Shown here piece after piece: positions 33,902-45,839 of a DNA stretch of 64,000 nt. The stretch is from Capsicum annuum (taxonomy: Eukaryota > Streptophyta > Magnoliopsida > Solanales > Solanaceae). Numbering within the stretch: position 1 is the stretch's first letter; every line of letters starts with the position of its first letter. The position numbers were made by a program, and so were the translations under genes. Location of the stretch: assembly GCF_002878395.1 (NCBI RefSeq), contig NC_061121.1:131037046-131101045 (forward strand), read 5' to 3'. The notes beneath the pieces are model-generated. The model worked only from the letters and a program-made list of their open reading frames with translations. It was not told the DNA's origin and ran no database searches.

Positions 33902-34079
33902 GATCATTCATCCTTGAATAATGGGTCAAGGTAACACAAGTATAATTGGACTCCATATACCTGTACTCTTACCTTTAACCATGTTAGAAAACAAATATGC
34001 CTAGGAAATCAATCTTTCATTTAACAAAGTCAGAAAACAATGATATTAAAAATAACATATACCTTATGCACTGTTTTTT

Positions 34080-35480
34080 AGAGTATTAAACTAGAAAGGA
34101 TACTTGGACATTATGTCCTCTTTGGCTACCCAAGCAGCCTCTTTAACTTTCTGGTTCCTCCATATAACCTTTACCGAAGCTACGTCCTTCGTCTGCAATC
34201 GAGGAACTTGCCAATCTAAATTTTTACTGGGACTTATACTTAAGATTAGGAATCCAAAATATCAATGTCCTTGATAGGCACAATTAATGACGGATCACCC
34301 AAACACTTGCTCAACATCGAGACATGAAACACTAGATGAATGAAGCTAAAACAGGAAGGTAACTCAAACTCATACGCGATACTACCAACCCTCTTCAAAA
34401 CTAAATATGGGCTAACATACCAGGGACTGATTTCCCCTTCTTTCCAAACTGCATTATTCCCTTCATGGGAGATACCTTCAAGAATACCTAATCACCAACC
34501 TTGAACACTAACTCCCTATGCCTCACATCTACATAGGACTTTTGTCAACTTTGAGAAACTTTAAGTCTATCTTGAATTGCCTTTATCTTCTCCATCGCTT
34601 GGTGAACCAAATTCGAGCCAAGCATCTCTGCCTCACTAACCTCGAACCACCCAATAGGAGAACGACATCTCCTACCATACAATGCTTTAAAAGAGCCATA
34701 CTAATACTAGAGTGATAACTATTATGATACGCAAACTCTATCGGAGCCAAATAATTGACCCAACAACCACCATAGTCAATCACATAAGCCCAAAGCATAA
34801 TTTCCAAGACTTGAACTACCCTTTTCGCTTACCTATCCATCTGCAGATGGAAAGAAATACTAAGGCTCACCTTAGTTCCCAAACCTCTCTAAAATAAATG
34901 CCAAAAATACAACGAGAATTGAGTATTGCAATCTAATATGATTGAAACAGATACTCCATAAAACTTCACAATCCCTTGAAGGAACAACTTTGCATAATCC
35001 TCTGTCGAATAATTAGTTCTCAATGGCAAAAATTGCGCACACATAGTCATTCTATCCATTGTGACCTAAAACAAATCAAACTGATTCCAAGACTGAGGAA
35101 GATCGATAATAAAATCTACATTAATTACTTCCCACATCCATACAGGTAACTCAATCTCGTGAGTCAATCCACCGAGCTTCAAGTGTTCAACCTTCACTTG
35201 TTGATAAACCAAGCATTTATCCAAAAAAACTAGCCATATCACACTTCATATTGTTCTACCAATAAATCTCCTTAAGATCATGATACATCTTTGTTGAACT
35301 AGGATGAATGATGTAATGCGACTAATGAACTTCAACCAACACACTATCTCATAACCCAGCTACATTAGGACACATAATCAGCCTTGGTACCTCAAGATAT
35401 AATCGCACCGATCTCAAAATCTAAAACCTTTTTCTAGTCCATATATCTCTTAATCTTTATGAAGATAGGTTCCAAGAGTT
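34080..35480 (-). pseudogene. Element E integrase with chromodomain-like tail
   Basis: Minus-strand integrase. The tail at 34090-34215 reads LQTKDVASVKVIWRNQKVKE, then AAWVAKED, the chromodomain-like end. The C-terminal domain lies at 34260-34470. The core at 34583-34807 contains VIDYGGCWVNYLAPIEFAYHN followed by a CRSPIGW-like block spread over two frames. The N-terminal zinc region lies toward 35230-35480. Stops and shifts separate the blocks. Plus-strand ORFs at 34518-34897 are antisense shadows. Confidence 0.85.
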
Positions 35481-35624
35481 GCTTCTCTTTTATTTCAGCA
35501 GCTAGGGCTGACTTAGCTACTTCTTACGTAAATACACCACCATCCTTGAAGTCTAAGATGTGAACTCCAAGGTTAGCCAAATGATAAATATCTTTCCCCA
35601 ACTCCTACTTATCCTCATCTACAT

Positions 35625-36092
35625 GTGCTAGACTCTCCATGATAACCTGCTAAGAGCATCAGCAACCACATTAGCTTTAACTGGGAGATAGTAAAGACTC
35701 ATGTCATATTCTTTTAGCAACTTAATCCACCTTCTTTGCTTGAGATTCAACTCCTTATGAGTGAACACATATTGCAGGCACTTGTGATAAGAACAGATAT
35801 CTACATAGACTCCATACAAATAGTGATTCTAGATCATCAATGAAAATACCATAGCCAACAACTCCATGTCATGAGTCATGTAATTTTTCTCATAAACTTT
35901 CAACTGCCTAGAAGTATAGGCCACTACCCTTCCATGTTGTATCACTACATAACCAAGTCCCGTATAAGATGCATCAGAACAGAGAACAAAACCATAAGTA
36001 CCTTCAGGAAGAGTTAAAACTGGATCTGAAGTCAATTTATCTTTTAGCTTCTCAAAACTACCCTCAGAAGCATCAGACCATAAAAACTTCAC
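35625..36092 (-). pseudogene. Element E RNase H
   Basis: Best preserved domain in the window. The minus-strand frame 35829-36092 reads EGSFEKLKDKLTSDPVLTLP, FVLCSDASYTGLGYVVIQHG and SRQLKVYEKNYMTHDMELLA. The next frame (35628-35819) reads [20 protein letters not shown] and ends [14 protein letters not shown]. The catalytic Asp in CSDA, the Glu in DMEL and the final ADALSR motif are present. One stop and shift near 35820 divide it. Confidence 0.92.
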
Positions 36093-37010
36093 CTTCTTCT
36101 AGGTCAATTTAGTCAATGGAGCAGCTATTGTTGAGAAACTCTCCAAAAATCTCCTATAATAAGTGGCTAAACCCAAGAAGCTTTAAATATCAATTGGAGT
36201 CCTTGGCCTAGGCCACTTCTTAACCACTGTGAATTTCTGCAGATCCACCATGATCCCTTCACTAGAAATGACATGACCAAGAAAAGTAACAATCTTCAAC
36301 CATAATTCACAATTTGAAAACTCAACATACAAATGTTGATTTTTTTAAGGTTTGAACATAATACTGAGGTGATCAATATAATCCACCTTACTCTTGGAAT
36401 ACACCAGAATATCATCGATACATGATGATGAACAAATCCAGAAAATGATAAAAGATCCTTTTTATCAAGTCTATAAATGTCACTGGGGTATTAGTCAAAC
36501 CAAAAGACATGACAAAGAACTCATAATGATCATACTGAGTTTAGAAGGCAGTCATAGGGATATTCACTTCCCTAATTATTAGTTTATGATAGCCATACCT
36601 AAGATCAATCTTAGAGAAACATTTAGCACCCTAAAGTTGGTTAAACAAATTATCAATTCGAGGGAGAGGATACTTATTCTCCACTGTAACCATATTTAAC
36701 TAAGTGTAATAAATGCACATTAAAAAAAACTATCCTTTTTACGAACAAATAGAATAGGAGCATCCCATGGAGACATACTAGGATGGATAAAAACCTTGTC
36801 AAGGAGTTCTTTCAACTACTTTTTAAGATCCTTAAATTAGGCTAGAGCTATTCAATAAGGAGGGATAAAGATCGAATGAATGTCCAAAACATGGTCAATC
36901 TCAAAATTAATCTCCCTACTAGGAGGGATACCAGGAAAATCATCAGCAAGGACCTCAAGAAATTCACTAACCATGGGAACAAACTATAATGAAGGACCCT
37001 CCGAGTAAGA
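36093..37010 (-). pseudogene. Element E reverse transcriptase
   Basis: Minus-strand RT spanning thumb to N-terminus: SMTFGLTNTPVTFIDLIK-like words at 36460-36520, an SKIDLRYGYHK-like block near 36590-36640, DGSF..CIYYT near 36700 and an INFEIDHVLDIHSI-like N-terminal block near 36890-36920. At the catalytic box (36405-36430) the codons for FIIM and IDDIL are present but two bases are missing between them, which shifts the frame inside the active site. Confidence 0.85.
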
Positions 37011-37139
37011 ATCTTTAACCCAAACCAAATTATAGATCTATCACTTGGAAATAAACTTCCAACCTATAAGATATGATATAAATCATCGTATAAGCACCAT
37101 ATAACCCCCTTCCTACTCAATGATCGGCTCATTAGGAAA

Positions 37140-37440
37140 TTTAAATATGACGTTATGGGTCTGACAATCTAAGGCAGAATAGAAAGAATGTAACTAGTTC
37201 ATCCCCAATATGATATCAAAATCAAACATGTCTAACTCTTTCAACCCCTATAGACTCTTCTAGCAACCATAGAGTCACCCATTAGGGTTGAAATACAAAA
37301 AGAATCAGAGATACACTCGTGATCAAATCCAACATGCATAGCCATAAATAGGGTCACATAAGAAAGTGTAGACCCTATATCAATCAAGAAATACACATCA
37401 CGAGAAAAGAATCAAGGGATGACTCAGAGTGCTAGTATTT
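37140..37440 (-). pseudogene. Element E protease
   Basis: Degraded minus-strand protease equivalent to 29380-29640 of element D. The DIGSTLSYVTLFMAM-like active-site word lies at about 37330-37390 and the ELDMFDFDIILGM word near 37195-37235. Part of the middle is deleted compared with D. Confidence 0.75.
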
Positions 37441-38520
37441 AGTAAGAGCATACATGTGATTTTGGACGGCATCGATGCCATAAATAAAAGTAGCACCTTT
37501 TGGTCCAAGAGCTGATAAAGTGGGAACAGGAATATTATTGGCCTTAAAGCAACCTTAGAAGGACAATTCCTCTACAGATGACCAGTCAGACCATATTTAA
37601 AATAGTTGTTCCTCCCTTTATACCAAACTCATGGTGCATCAACCTGCAGAATCTATAAGGAGTATATAATGGAGCGAACAGAGCCCCACCTACTTAAGAT
37701 TAGGCACCCTATTCCATAAACCCTCTATTATACTGAGAACGATGGTCACATAATGGCTTTAGATAAGTAGAACTAGACATAGAGTAGGAACCAAAACTCC
37801 CAACCTTCTACTTAGACCACTTCCCATCATCTCTACCACTCTATTGTTGACCTCCACCCTGATTAAAAAATATAAACTTCTTATTTTATGTTTCCCTAAT
37901 CTCTGCAAGCTTCTTCTTCTCTTTCTCAACCTGCAGTATATATATAACCAATATGGAGATATCCATATCCTTGCTAAATAAGGTATCTTAACTTTTTAAA
38001 ATCAAATCATGGGATAATCCAGAGGCAAACTTCCTTATTCTAGACCTCATGCTAGACACTAACTCAGGAGCATATCAGGACTACTAATGAAATTTCATTG
38101 CATACCCTTTGACCACTATCTTTTCTTGCTTCATATTAAAAAACTCTTCTATTTTTTCCTCCTTTAACTCTCGAGGAAAAAATATATCAACAAAAGTATT
38201 AGAGAAATCATCCTATAGTGCAGATTCAGCGTCGTCTCCCTAGACTACTTTCATTCCTCACACAAATCATGGCTATATCCTCCTGCGGATAGGTATTGAA
38301 TACTACACCATCCACATTAGTGGCATGAATAACATAGAAGATCTGGTCCATCTCATCAATAAAACTTTGAAGATCATTCTCAAACTTAACACCAGTGAAC
38401 ACAGGAGGACACAACCTTATAAATTGGCCAATATTTCAAGCCTCTAAAAGATGGAGAAACTAAAGCTACTCGCTTAGAATCAGAAGCTACCAACTAACAA
38501 AAATATGAATAGACTAATAT
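37440..38520 (-). pseudogene. Element E gag
   Basis: Minus-strand gag. The capsid start at 38226-38414 reads PPVFTGVKFENDLQSFIDEM and IFYVIHATNVDGV, aligned with element D. The zinc knuckle near 37560-37610 keeps an HLxxNCP-like end. The basic linker at 37700-37900 matches D base for base in several runs. Frameshifts are frequent. The leader 38521-38904 has no gene. Confidence 0.82.
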
Positions 38521-38904
38521 TATTATGCATTCAACACATCAGCCTGAGGAGCTCAAGGAGGACTAGGAAGGACTAGTGGAACTCTAGGCGGGCAATCAGG
38601 AATTGGAACCCTAGAACAGGTCTGGACCCTAAAAGTAGGGTGTGTCCTATCAGTATTGTCCTTAAGCAAGAAAAAGGAATTTCCATAAGCTTCAGATCAT
38701 CGGGGAGAGATGAAGTAAATAAAATAAATAGGAATTAGAGAAACTCAAGAGCTTAGGCTCTATGGCTTGAAGAAGACCAATAGTAAAGGGAAATATTTTA
38801 AAATATCTTATAGACTCTCCCTTATAAGTGTGGCACGCTACATATCCATAAAAGATACTCTACTCGACATGGCTATTATCAGACACCCAATGACACTAAT
38901 CCTA

Positions 38905-38916
38905 GCTCTAATAACA
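38905..38916 (-). promoter_or_regulatory. Element E primer binding site (degraded)
   Basis: Minus-strand TGTTATTAGAGC, a decayed TGGTATCAGAGC, four bases from the LTR edge at 38921 as in element D. Confidence 0.8.
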
Positions 38917-38920
38917 TCTT

Positions 38921-39044
38921 TGTTATGACCTAAACTAGGGCTTCGCTATGATGGGTATCTTAAGTCCCATGTGGATCGGAGGTCACCCCCTATACCTAAC
39001 CAAACTAAATACACCACACCCGAAGGTCGGCTAAATTTAAAACA
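38921..39044 (-). repeat. Element E 5' LTR remnant
   Basis: 124 bp starting TGTTATGACCTAAACTAGGG, with AGGTCACCCCCTATACC and CACCACACCC shared with the other family LTRs. The match ends near GGCTAAATTTAAAAC. Confidence 0.88.
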
Positions 39045-40207
39045 TGGGTAGTACCTATAGATCTTGAATAGCATTATAAACTTGACTTTTGAAGAAGTAT
39101 GCCGAGTCTGATTCCTTCAAGGCTACCTAAGATTCAAAGTTGCAACGCTCATAGGGTGTAGACAAGAATAAAGATTCTGAAAGGATGAAGTATGCTCTGA
39201 TTTCCATGACTAGAGGGCATAATTTATGCGTTGTAAATAGTGCATAAACCATGAATGGTGAGTTCTTTTCGACCAATATTTCCCATACTATTTAGGATAC
39301 GTTTTATTTTTTATCTACAAATACTTCTAGGATGTTTTATTATCAGTTTACACACTTTATATAATTTTTACATTATTTTGAGTTCTGAGAAACATTATGG
39401 ATCTTGGAATTATTATTCTTAGTTTTTAGGGTTTATAATTAAATTTAGATTTTGGGTTTTTCACTTATTATTTGTAAGTTCAATATTATGCTTTCATATA
39501 TAGAAACTTCATTTGATCCTAATACTATGAGTAGCTAAAACCAATAACTAAGTTTGTGGGAACCCTAATGAATTAATGAAACAGATTAAATGAAAAGTCA
39601 TTATAGATCAGTATTCTTGTATGTATTGTAATTTCCTTCATTTTGATTGTCTTCTTAATAGGTGCACACATTAAAGACTCACCTATACCAGATACTTTAT
39701 TGAGAGATAGGTAGAGATTAGGAAAAAAAGATACCAATAGTAATTTAAAGCTATCAAATTTTATATAATTAACTTATGACTGAAAGGAGATAATAGATCT
39801 GAGATCATAAAACAAGGGTTAGTAATGCAATGCTATGAGACCAAAGGAAGATGAATAAAATTGATCAAAACTAAGGTCAAAAGATAGTAAGATGATACAT
39901 TTGTTAAATTTTAATTGAAAGGGAATGAAATAATCTAACAAACACGAACAATCTATGGAGTTATGAAGTTGGAATACAATTCTAGTGCTTATATCATTTT
40001 GATTACAACTCTAATTTCCTAGAAACTATTGTTGTTATTGTCATTGATACCAACCCTCAATTTATTTATGCAATTTTTAATTACACCAGCAAGCTGTTGA
40101 ATAACATTAGGCCCATTCCTTGTGGGATTGGCCCCAACCTAGTTAGGCTTTATATCTGATTGAGGACTGCTTTATACTTTCTTAGATGTGTAATTTGGGT
40201 GACATCA
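39045..40207 (+). repeat. Element G 5' LTR
   Basis: Non-coding AT-rich stretch ending GACATCA at 40207. Near the end, TTCCTTGTGGGATTGGCCCC (40115-40134) and CCTAGTTAGGCTTTAT match the U5 words of element I. The left edge is the break with element E, so the LTR may be incomplete. Confidence 0.75.
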
Positions 40208-40212
40208 AATTT

Positions 40213-40232
40213 TGGCACTGTTGTTTGGCACT
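40213..40232 (+). promoter_or_regulatory. Element G primer binding site (tRNA-Asp type)
   Basis: TGGCACTGTTGTTTGGCACT resembles the Athila site TGGCGCCGTTGCCGGGGAAC. It begins five bases after the LTR end, the same spacing as in elements C and I. Confidence 0.82.
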
Positions 40233-40309
40233 ATAATTACAAATTGATTGATCAAGTTCTTTGAAGTTGGTGGTTTCATTTGTTGATTTCTAGTTTTCTA
40301 CTATTTTAA

Positions 40310-40846
40310 GGCATATAGTGATGTATGTTAGGTATTCGGAGTCAAGGAAATCCCCTAATTTTCTTTGATCCTATTCTTAAATAGACCTTACAACAAATTC
40401 AAAAGATAGAAAAAAAGATTATGATTAAAGAGCCCTTCAAGAAAGGGTTCATGATGACCCAGTAGTAGTGTATCAGCTATCACAACATAGGAATTACGAA
40501 AATGTAGGTAAAGTCACTAGTCATTGAGTGGTTGAGGAAAATACTAGGTAAGTTGCTACCTAACATGTAACTATCGAGGAAAGGGCTGAATAGGAAGAAT
40601 AAGATAGCTTACTCAGCAGTATTTGCTAGTGTATAATGATCTAGATAAGTATTTAAGGTATGTTAAACAAGTTGAGATAGGTGCAATCATTCCTCCAAAA
40701 TTACCCCAAGGGACAAATTTGATATTACGAGCGAAATAATCTAGTTGTATAACTTGAAGGAAGAATTTGTTGGTTCACATACTGAGGATGAAAACATGCA
40801 CCTTATAAAAATTTTAAGGATTTACATTTTTTACAATCTACCTGGG
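40310..40846 (+). pseudogene. Element G gag, first part
   Basis: Athila-type gag N-terminal part. A basic leader is followed by FDITSEII and LYNLKEEFVGSHTEDENMHL (about 40715-40805), which match the capsid opening FxIKPxxI...F.G...EDPNxHL. It ends at the CTGGG target site of element H. Stops are present upstream. Confidence 0.75.
40842..40846. repeat. Target-site duplication of element H, left copy
   Basis: CTGGG directly before the H 5' LTR start (TGAAATACC). The identical CTGGG is at 50496-50500. Confidence 0.9.
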
Positions 40847-41358
40847 TGAAATACCTAGACTTTGGACCCTTTACAAAACATTATCATTTGATGTTACTTG
40901 GGTAGGTACGACTAGGTGATTGAGTTGTACCCTTGGAGAAGAGTCGTATACTCTTCCCCTCCCCCACTTATACCTTGAACAACATGATAAGGTAGTATAC
41001 TATCTCATTTATGATATGATAACCACTTAATAATAACCAATGCATACGAGTCATACCTAACTCAATCGTATGGAGTGAAGACGCAACTCAAGTGGACTAT
41101 TTTTGGTATGAGTTATGGATATGGTTAGGGCATAAGTCATACCCTCTATATATGACTTAAGGGTATACACTCGTATGCTAACTAGTGTAGAAGTCCGAGG
41201 AGGAGCCTAGGGAATGATTCAGGGTAACACCCGCACCCTAGGGTACGATTCCTTAATGATTCGTATGAGGAGTCATACCCATAGCTGGGGTCATTTTCCA
41301 GAATTTAACTAAGATCCTTCTAGTCATTTCATTTTCCTAAAACCCTAATCCCTCTTTC

Positions 41359-41366
41359 TATATAAG
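41359..41366 (+). promoter_or_regulatory. Putative TATA box of element H 5' LTR
   Basis: TATATAAG followed by TGTGTGTAGCC; the 3' LTR has TATATAAT followed by TGTGTGTAGCC (48655-48672). The conserved place just after the U3 word cluster fits an LTR promoter. Confidence 0.55.
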
Positions 41367-42229
41367 TGTGTGTAGCCTACTAAACATCTATTTAGATGGA
41401 TCAAACACCTTAATTACTCTTGCAAGCTCATCTTTGAAGAATTGGATGCTGGGGTTTCTAGAGTGGTCTTTAAGAGGCAAAAGGAGAGACAATATTCTTG
41501 TTGATTCATCTTGTTTAAGGCATTTAAGTCTTACCCTTTCTAAATAACTCTAAATCCATGTATCTCACACTTAGATTAGTAAGTGTACATAGTGGTTTTA
41601 AAATCAAATAAAAAAGGTTTTGTTGCCTAATGATGAATAATGATGATTCTTACTTAGATTTATGTTTATACATGCTATTGATGGTAGTTTGCACATGTTA
41701 ATGCTTGCTTTATGTAGTCTAAAATGTGAGTCTTGAGTAACTATAATCTTGATAATTTCTATCATGAAATTAGTCTTAGCAAGGGAATGTAAAAAATATA
41801 TTTGTGAAAATGTCTAAGTGAGATGTCTAGTTACATGATGATGATGCTTTGAAGTAGGAAAATGGCCCAACATGTAACAATGTTTGATAAATGGTATTGT
41901 GAAGGTAAATTAATCCATATATTGTGTAATTGATATTTATAATAACTGATGAATAAGAACGGGGTTAAAGTCCCTAACATAAAATTGAACGTAAATTGTA
42001 TGTGGTACTAAATTGTGGTGTAGAATTGCTAATAAAATATTAAGGGCTTATAAGGGTCTTGAGGAGAATAGTTTGAATTGTATGAGGATATGAATTAAGG
42101 CATTGACCTATTAAAATGGTTGAGCAATAAAGGCTCCTATGAGGACTATGTGCTTATACATGATATTGAATTGGCTAAATGGGTAAAAATCCATATGTGT
42201 GGAATTGAATGTATGTGGATGCATGGACG

Positions 42230-42600
42230 AAGGGTTAGAGTCCCAATTTCAACTAATAAGAGTCGTGATGGCATGAGGTTAAATTCCTTTGCCTAATAAA
42301 ATAGTTTATCGTTAATGTCCCATGGATAATGAGATCTCATGAGCTCGAAGTGCCTTACAAAATGAATTATCTTAGGATTAGAGTCCCTTATCGAATATGG
42401 CATAAGGTTAGATACCCTTGCCAAATATTTGAGCATATGGTTAGAGTCTCTTGCTTGAATGAATGTGTGTGAGCGGTTAGAGTCCCTCACTTATATGAAT
42501 GTGTGTGAGTGGTTAGAGTCCATCACTTAAATGGATGTGTATATGGTTAGAATCCTTTACTTGATTATATGTGAATATGGTTAAAGTCCTATACCTAATG
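42230..42600 (+). repeat. GGTTAGAGTCCCT array in H 5' LTR
   Basis: About nine degenerate copies of GGTTAGAGTCCCTxxC separated by 22-28 bases with a TGAATGTGTGTGAG-like linker. Best copies are at 42435-42530. Confidence 0.88.
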
Positions 42601-43303
42601 AGGAATGCTTGAATCTATAAGTGTGAAAGCTCTAAGTCCTCCAATGCATATATGATGAATGTGTTCTTCCAAAGTGCGATAAATCTTATCCCCTTGATTA
42701 GCATGTGATATGTCTGTATAGATGGATAAATATATGGATGGTATTGGATATGATATATTGCTTGTTGTTGAATAATGGAGCTATTTTATCCTTATCTTTG
42801 AGTTAAATGACAGCGTTCCAACCGCTAACCTTCTTTGGACATTATGTCCTCACTGACATAGGGGTTGAAGCATCTTCTTCTCTTCCTGCACAGGGATTAG
42901 ATGATGCAAAGTTGTTTGTAATTTGAATTTTGAGTGGTTATCTTTCTTTTTTCGGAAGACATTCATTCACGGTCTTTTATTATTAGACTTAGTTTATGTT
43001 TTTCCTAGTTTGGATATCGTCAAGGGATTTTCAAAATATATACATTTCTAAACTTCTGTTGTATAGAGGTATTGTGGATGACTATGGTCTTGGGTATATT
43101 CGCTCGTTTGCTGATATTTATGAAATAGTTAGATATTGTTTAAGTTATGACTTGTGGTATGCTTTTATCTATATTATTTTTGGTTTGGATTCACCTAACC
43201 CTTGCCATTGATGTGAAAAATGTTATGGGTGATTGGGGCAACCTTTGATTTATTTGGGCTTAAGGTTCCTATACGACATGGACTAGTTTTGTGGCGTGTT
43301 AAG

Positions 43304-43317
43304 TTGGTATCATAGCC
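43304..43317 (+). promoter_or_regulatory. Element H primer binding site (tRNA-iMet type)
   Basis: TTGGTATCATAGCC follows the LTR end by two bases. It is one base from TGGTATCAGAGCC. The leader to the gag ATG is about 195 bp. Confidence 0.9.
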
Positions 43318-43512
43318 TAGGTGTATGGTAAGTTGGGTATCCATAATACCATGTTGAGTAAGGTCTCTTTTATGGTTGTGAAGCATGCCATACTTATAAA
43401 AGAGAAGATATGAGACATTTTAGAAAATGTTTCCCTTTCTTGTGTTTCAATCTCAAGGTATAGAGTCTAAGGTCTTGGATTTTTCTAAATTTTTTTCTCT
43501 ATCTTTTAGATC

Positions 43513-44430
43513 ATGCCTCTAAGGAGATTTGAGGCTCAGACAAACCATTCTGAAGGTCCTATGGACAAAGCTCGTCCAACTTCTAAAGTTCAGACCAAGG
43601 CTAGGGCTACAGCATCTGACCATCTTCATGGTGTTACACCTGTCTCCCCCAACCCAAAACATGAGAGTGACACTCCTATTCCGTCACCTCAAAAAGATGT
43701 ACTAATACCAAGTTTCTTTGCTCAATCAACCTCTTGACTCAATTGGTAGTTTCTTAAGCAAACCATGGTGCTTCGGCTACCATTTCTTCTAAGACCATAA
43801 GAATTAGCCAATTTATGAGGTTGATCCCTCCAATGTTCTTAAGTATGAAGGTTGAGAAAGATCCTTAAGGCTTCATTGATGAAATAGAGAAGATTTTCTA
43901 AATCATTCATACTTCGGAGATTAAGGCCATTGAGTTTACTTCCTACCTATTGAAAGATGTAGTGTACTAATGGTACGAAGGGTGGGAATTATCTAGAGGT
44001 GTTGATGTTAGTCTAGCCATGTGGGAGGACTTCTCTGAGGCTTTCTTAGGCTGCATCTTTTCTCAAGAGAGGAGAGAGGCTAAGGTAGAAGAGTTTATGA
44101 ACTTAAAGCAAGGAAGGATGTATATTCAAGATTATGCCTTAAAATTCCATCAATTGTCAAGGTATGCTCCCAAGATGGTTTCTAGCATGAGGGATAGAAT
44201 GCTTAAGTTTGTCTTGAGATTGTCCCATGAATTAGTCCTTGAGAGCAGGGTGGCCTTGTTGATTGAGAACATGGATATTTCTAGGTTGATTGTGTATTTG
44301 CAACAAGTGGAAGAAGAGAAAATAAAAAGAAAGATGAGGTTAGTGAGAGGCAAGGAAAGAAATTTAGGCCTTCTGAGCATAATGGCGGTGATGATGGCAA
44401 GTAGCCAAGAAATTATTGGGGGAGTTTAAG
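43513..44430 (+). pseudogene. Element H gag
   Basis: Gag beginning at ATG 43513 (MPLRRFEAQTN), chosen because it is the first ATG after the leader and matches the usual MPPRR start. The first 74-codon frame is a basic, Pro/Ser-rich N-terminus. The capsid domain follows at 43830-44430; the 136-codon frame 44019-44429 reads WEDFSEAFLGCIFSQERREA, FMNLKQGRMYIQDYALKFHQL and SRYAPKMVSSMRDR, the best preserved gag in the window. The zinc knuckle expected after it is not legible. Confidence 0.9.
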
Positions 44431-44479
44431 TTATTTGTCCTCGGCTAGTGTTCTCTCTCCTTTCCCAAAGTTTTTGGGT

Positions 44480-44940
44480 GATTGTCAGTCATTTTAGTGG
44501 TGGGTCTCGGGCATAGGGTATTATTTGCTTAATCCAGGTTCTACTCTTTCTTATGTGACCCCATATGTTGTTGTGCATCTTGATTGTGACCCCAAGAGTA
44601 TGTCGGTTAACTTTTTTATTTCTACCCTGATCAGATACCCTATTGTTATTTGAAGTTTCTATAAAAGGTGTATGATATCAGTTGGTAGTAGGGATACTCT
44701 TGTAGACTTGATTAAGTTGGACATGATGGATTCTGATGTCATTCTAGGGATGGATTGGTTGCACTCTTGCTGTTGTTTCTTAGATTGTCAGGCCCATAGG
44801 GTCATGTTCCAATTCCCTAATGAGCCGCTCATTGTATGGGAAGTTGGTTCCCTAGTTCCTAGGAGAGGTTTATTTTTATCTAAAGGCCCAAAAGTCTATT
44901 TCAAATTGGTGTTTATATCACTTGGTTTGAGTTAAAAATT
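44480..44940 (+). pseudogene. Element H protease
   Basis: Protease remnant: NPGSTLSYVTPYVVVHLDCD near 44530-44590 holds the D/NPGS active-site word, with the catalytic Asp read as Asn. It is followed by DLIKLDMMDSDVILGMDWLH (about 44707-44766) and the CQAHRVMFQFPNEPLIVWE tail (to 44840). One shift separates the two halves. It would process the Gag-Pol product. Confidence 0.85.
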
Positions 44941-44956
44941 CTAACTCAAAAGAGCC

Positions 44957-45830
44957 TTGTCTAGAATTTGTTCCTATGGTTATGAGTTTCTCGAGGTGTT
45001 TCCTAATGAACTTCCCGGTGTTCTTTCCAATAGAAAAATTGATTTTGGGATTGATCTTATCCTGAACACTCGTCCAATTACTATCGCTCCTTCTGGGATG
45101 GCTCCGATGAAGCTAAAAGAGCTTAAGGAGCAATTTAAAGACCTCATAGATAAACATTTTATTTATCTTAGTGTATCTCCGTAGGGTTCTCCTGTGTTGT
45201 TCGTGACCAAGAAGGATGGTTCCCTTTGTATGTGCATTAATTATCATTATTTGAACAAAGTGATCGTAAAGAATAAATATCCTTTTCTTAGGATCGATGA
45301 TTTATTTGATCAACTTCATCGTACAAAGTGTTTCTTTAGGATTTATCATAGATAGGGTTATCATAAACTAAATATTAGGGATGCAGATATCCCTAAGATA
45401 GACTTTATAACCCGGTATGGTCACTATGAGTGTCTTGTCATGTATTTTGGGTTACCAATGCCCCGAAGACATTCATGGACTTGATGAATAGGGTCTTCCA
45501 TCCGTTCTTGGTCATGTTTATCATTGTCTTCATTGATGATATCTTAATCTATTCTAAGTGTGAGGCATATCATGTAGATAACCTCTATGCCGTGTTAAAA
45601 ACATTGAAGGATCATTATTTATATGTAAAGTTCTCCAAGTGTTAGTTTTGGCTAGCTTTTGTCATGTCATCTCTACTGAATGCATCATGGTATATCCCCA
45701 AAAGGTCGCGATAGTTAAGAAGTGGCCTAGACCCATGACTCCAACTGATATTCAGAGCTTCTTTGGTCTAGACGGTTAATATAGAAGGTTTGTGGAGAGT
45801 TTCTCTACTATAGCTTTTCCATTATCCAAA
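44957..45830 (+). pseudogene. Element H reverse transcriptase
   Basis: Ty3/Gypsy RT. Blocks in order: [122 protein letters not shown] and an intact catalytic box VFIDDILIYSK (45529-45561), then YVKFSKC and a TPTDIQSFFGLDG connection word. Several single-base shifts and stops break it into four frames. Confidence 0.92.
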
Positions 45831-45839
45831 TTGATATAA

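Larger units (their letters stand above)
31685..39044 (-). mobile_element. Element E: Ty3/Gypsy element, nearly full length
   Basis: Minus-strand Gypsy element with a full 3' LTR (31685-33887, 2203 bp), PPT, chromodomain-like tail, integrase, RNase H, RT, protease, gag and primer site, and a 5' LTR cut to 124 bp (38921-39044). Same family as D and F. The 5' end is lost at the junction with the Athila-like element G. All genes are broken. Confidence 0.9.
40847..43301 (+). repeat. Element H 5' LTR
   Basis: Starts TGAAATACCTAGACTTTGG and ends GGCGTGTTA; aligned along its length with 48143-50495. The U3 (40960-41300) is rich in AGTCATACC/GGGTATGA words in both orientations. TATATAAG is at 41359-41366. 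An array of GGTTAGAGTCCCT words is at 42230-42600. The frames at 42293-42490 and 42996-43211 are not genes. Confidence 0.92.

Noticed and set aside
42230..42600. CRISPR-like or tRNA-like repeat array (regular words with linkers)
   Set aside because: Words and linkers are both degenerate and shared between the two LTRs of one retrotransposon; no cas genes or tRNA fold.
43195..43386. 63-codon minus-strand ORF across the H LTR end
   Set aside because: It spans the LTR-primer site boundary in antisense and has no family resemblance.
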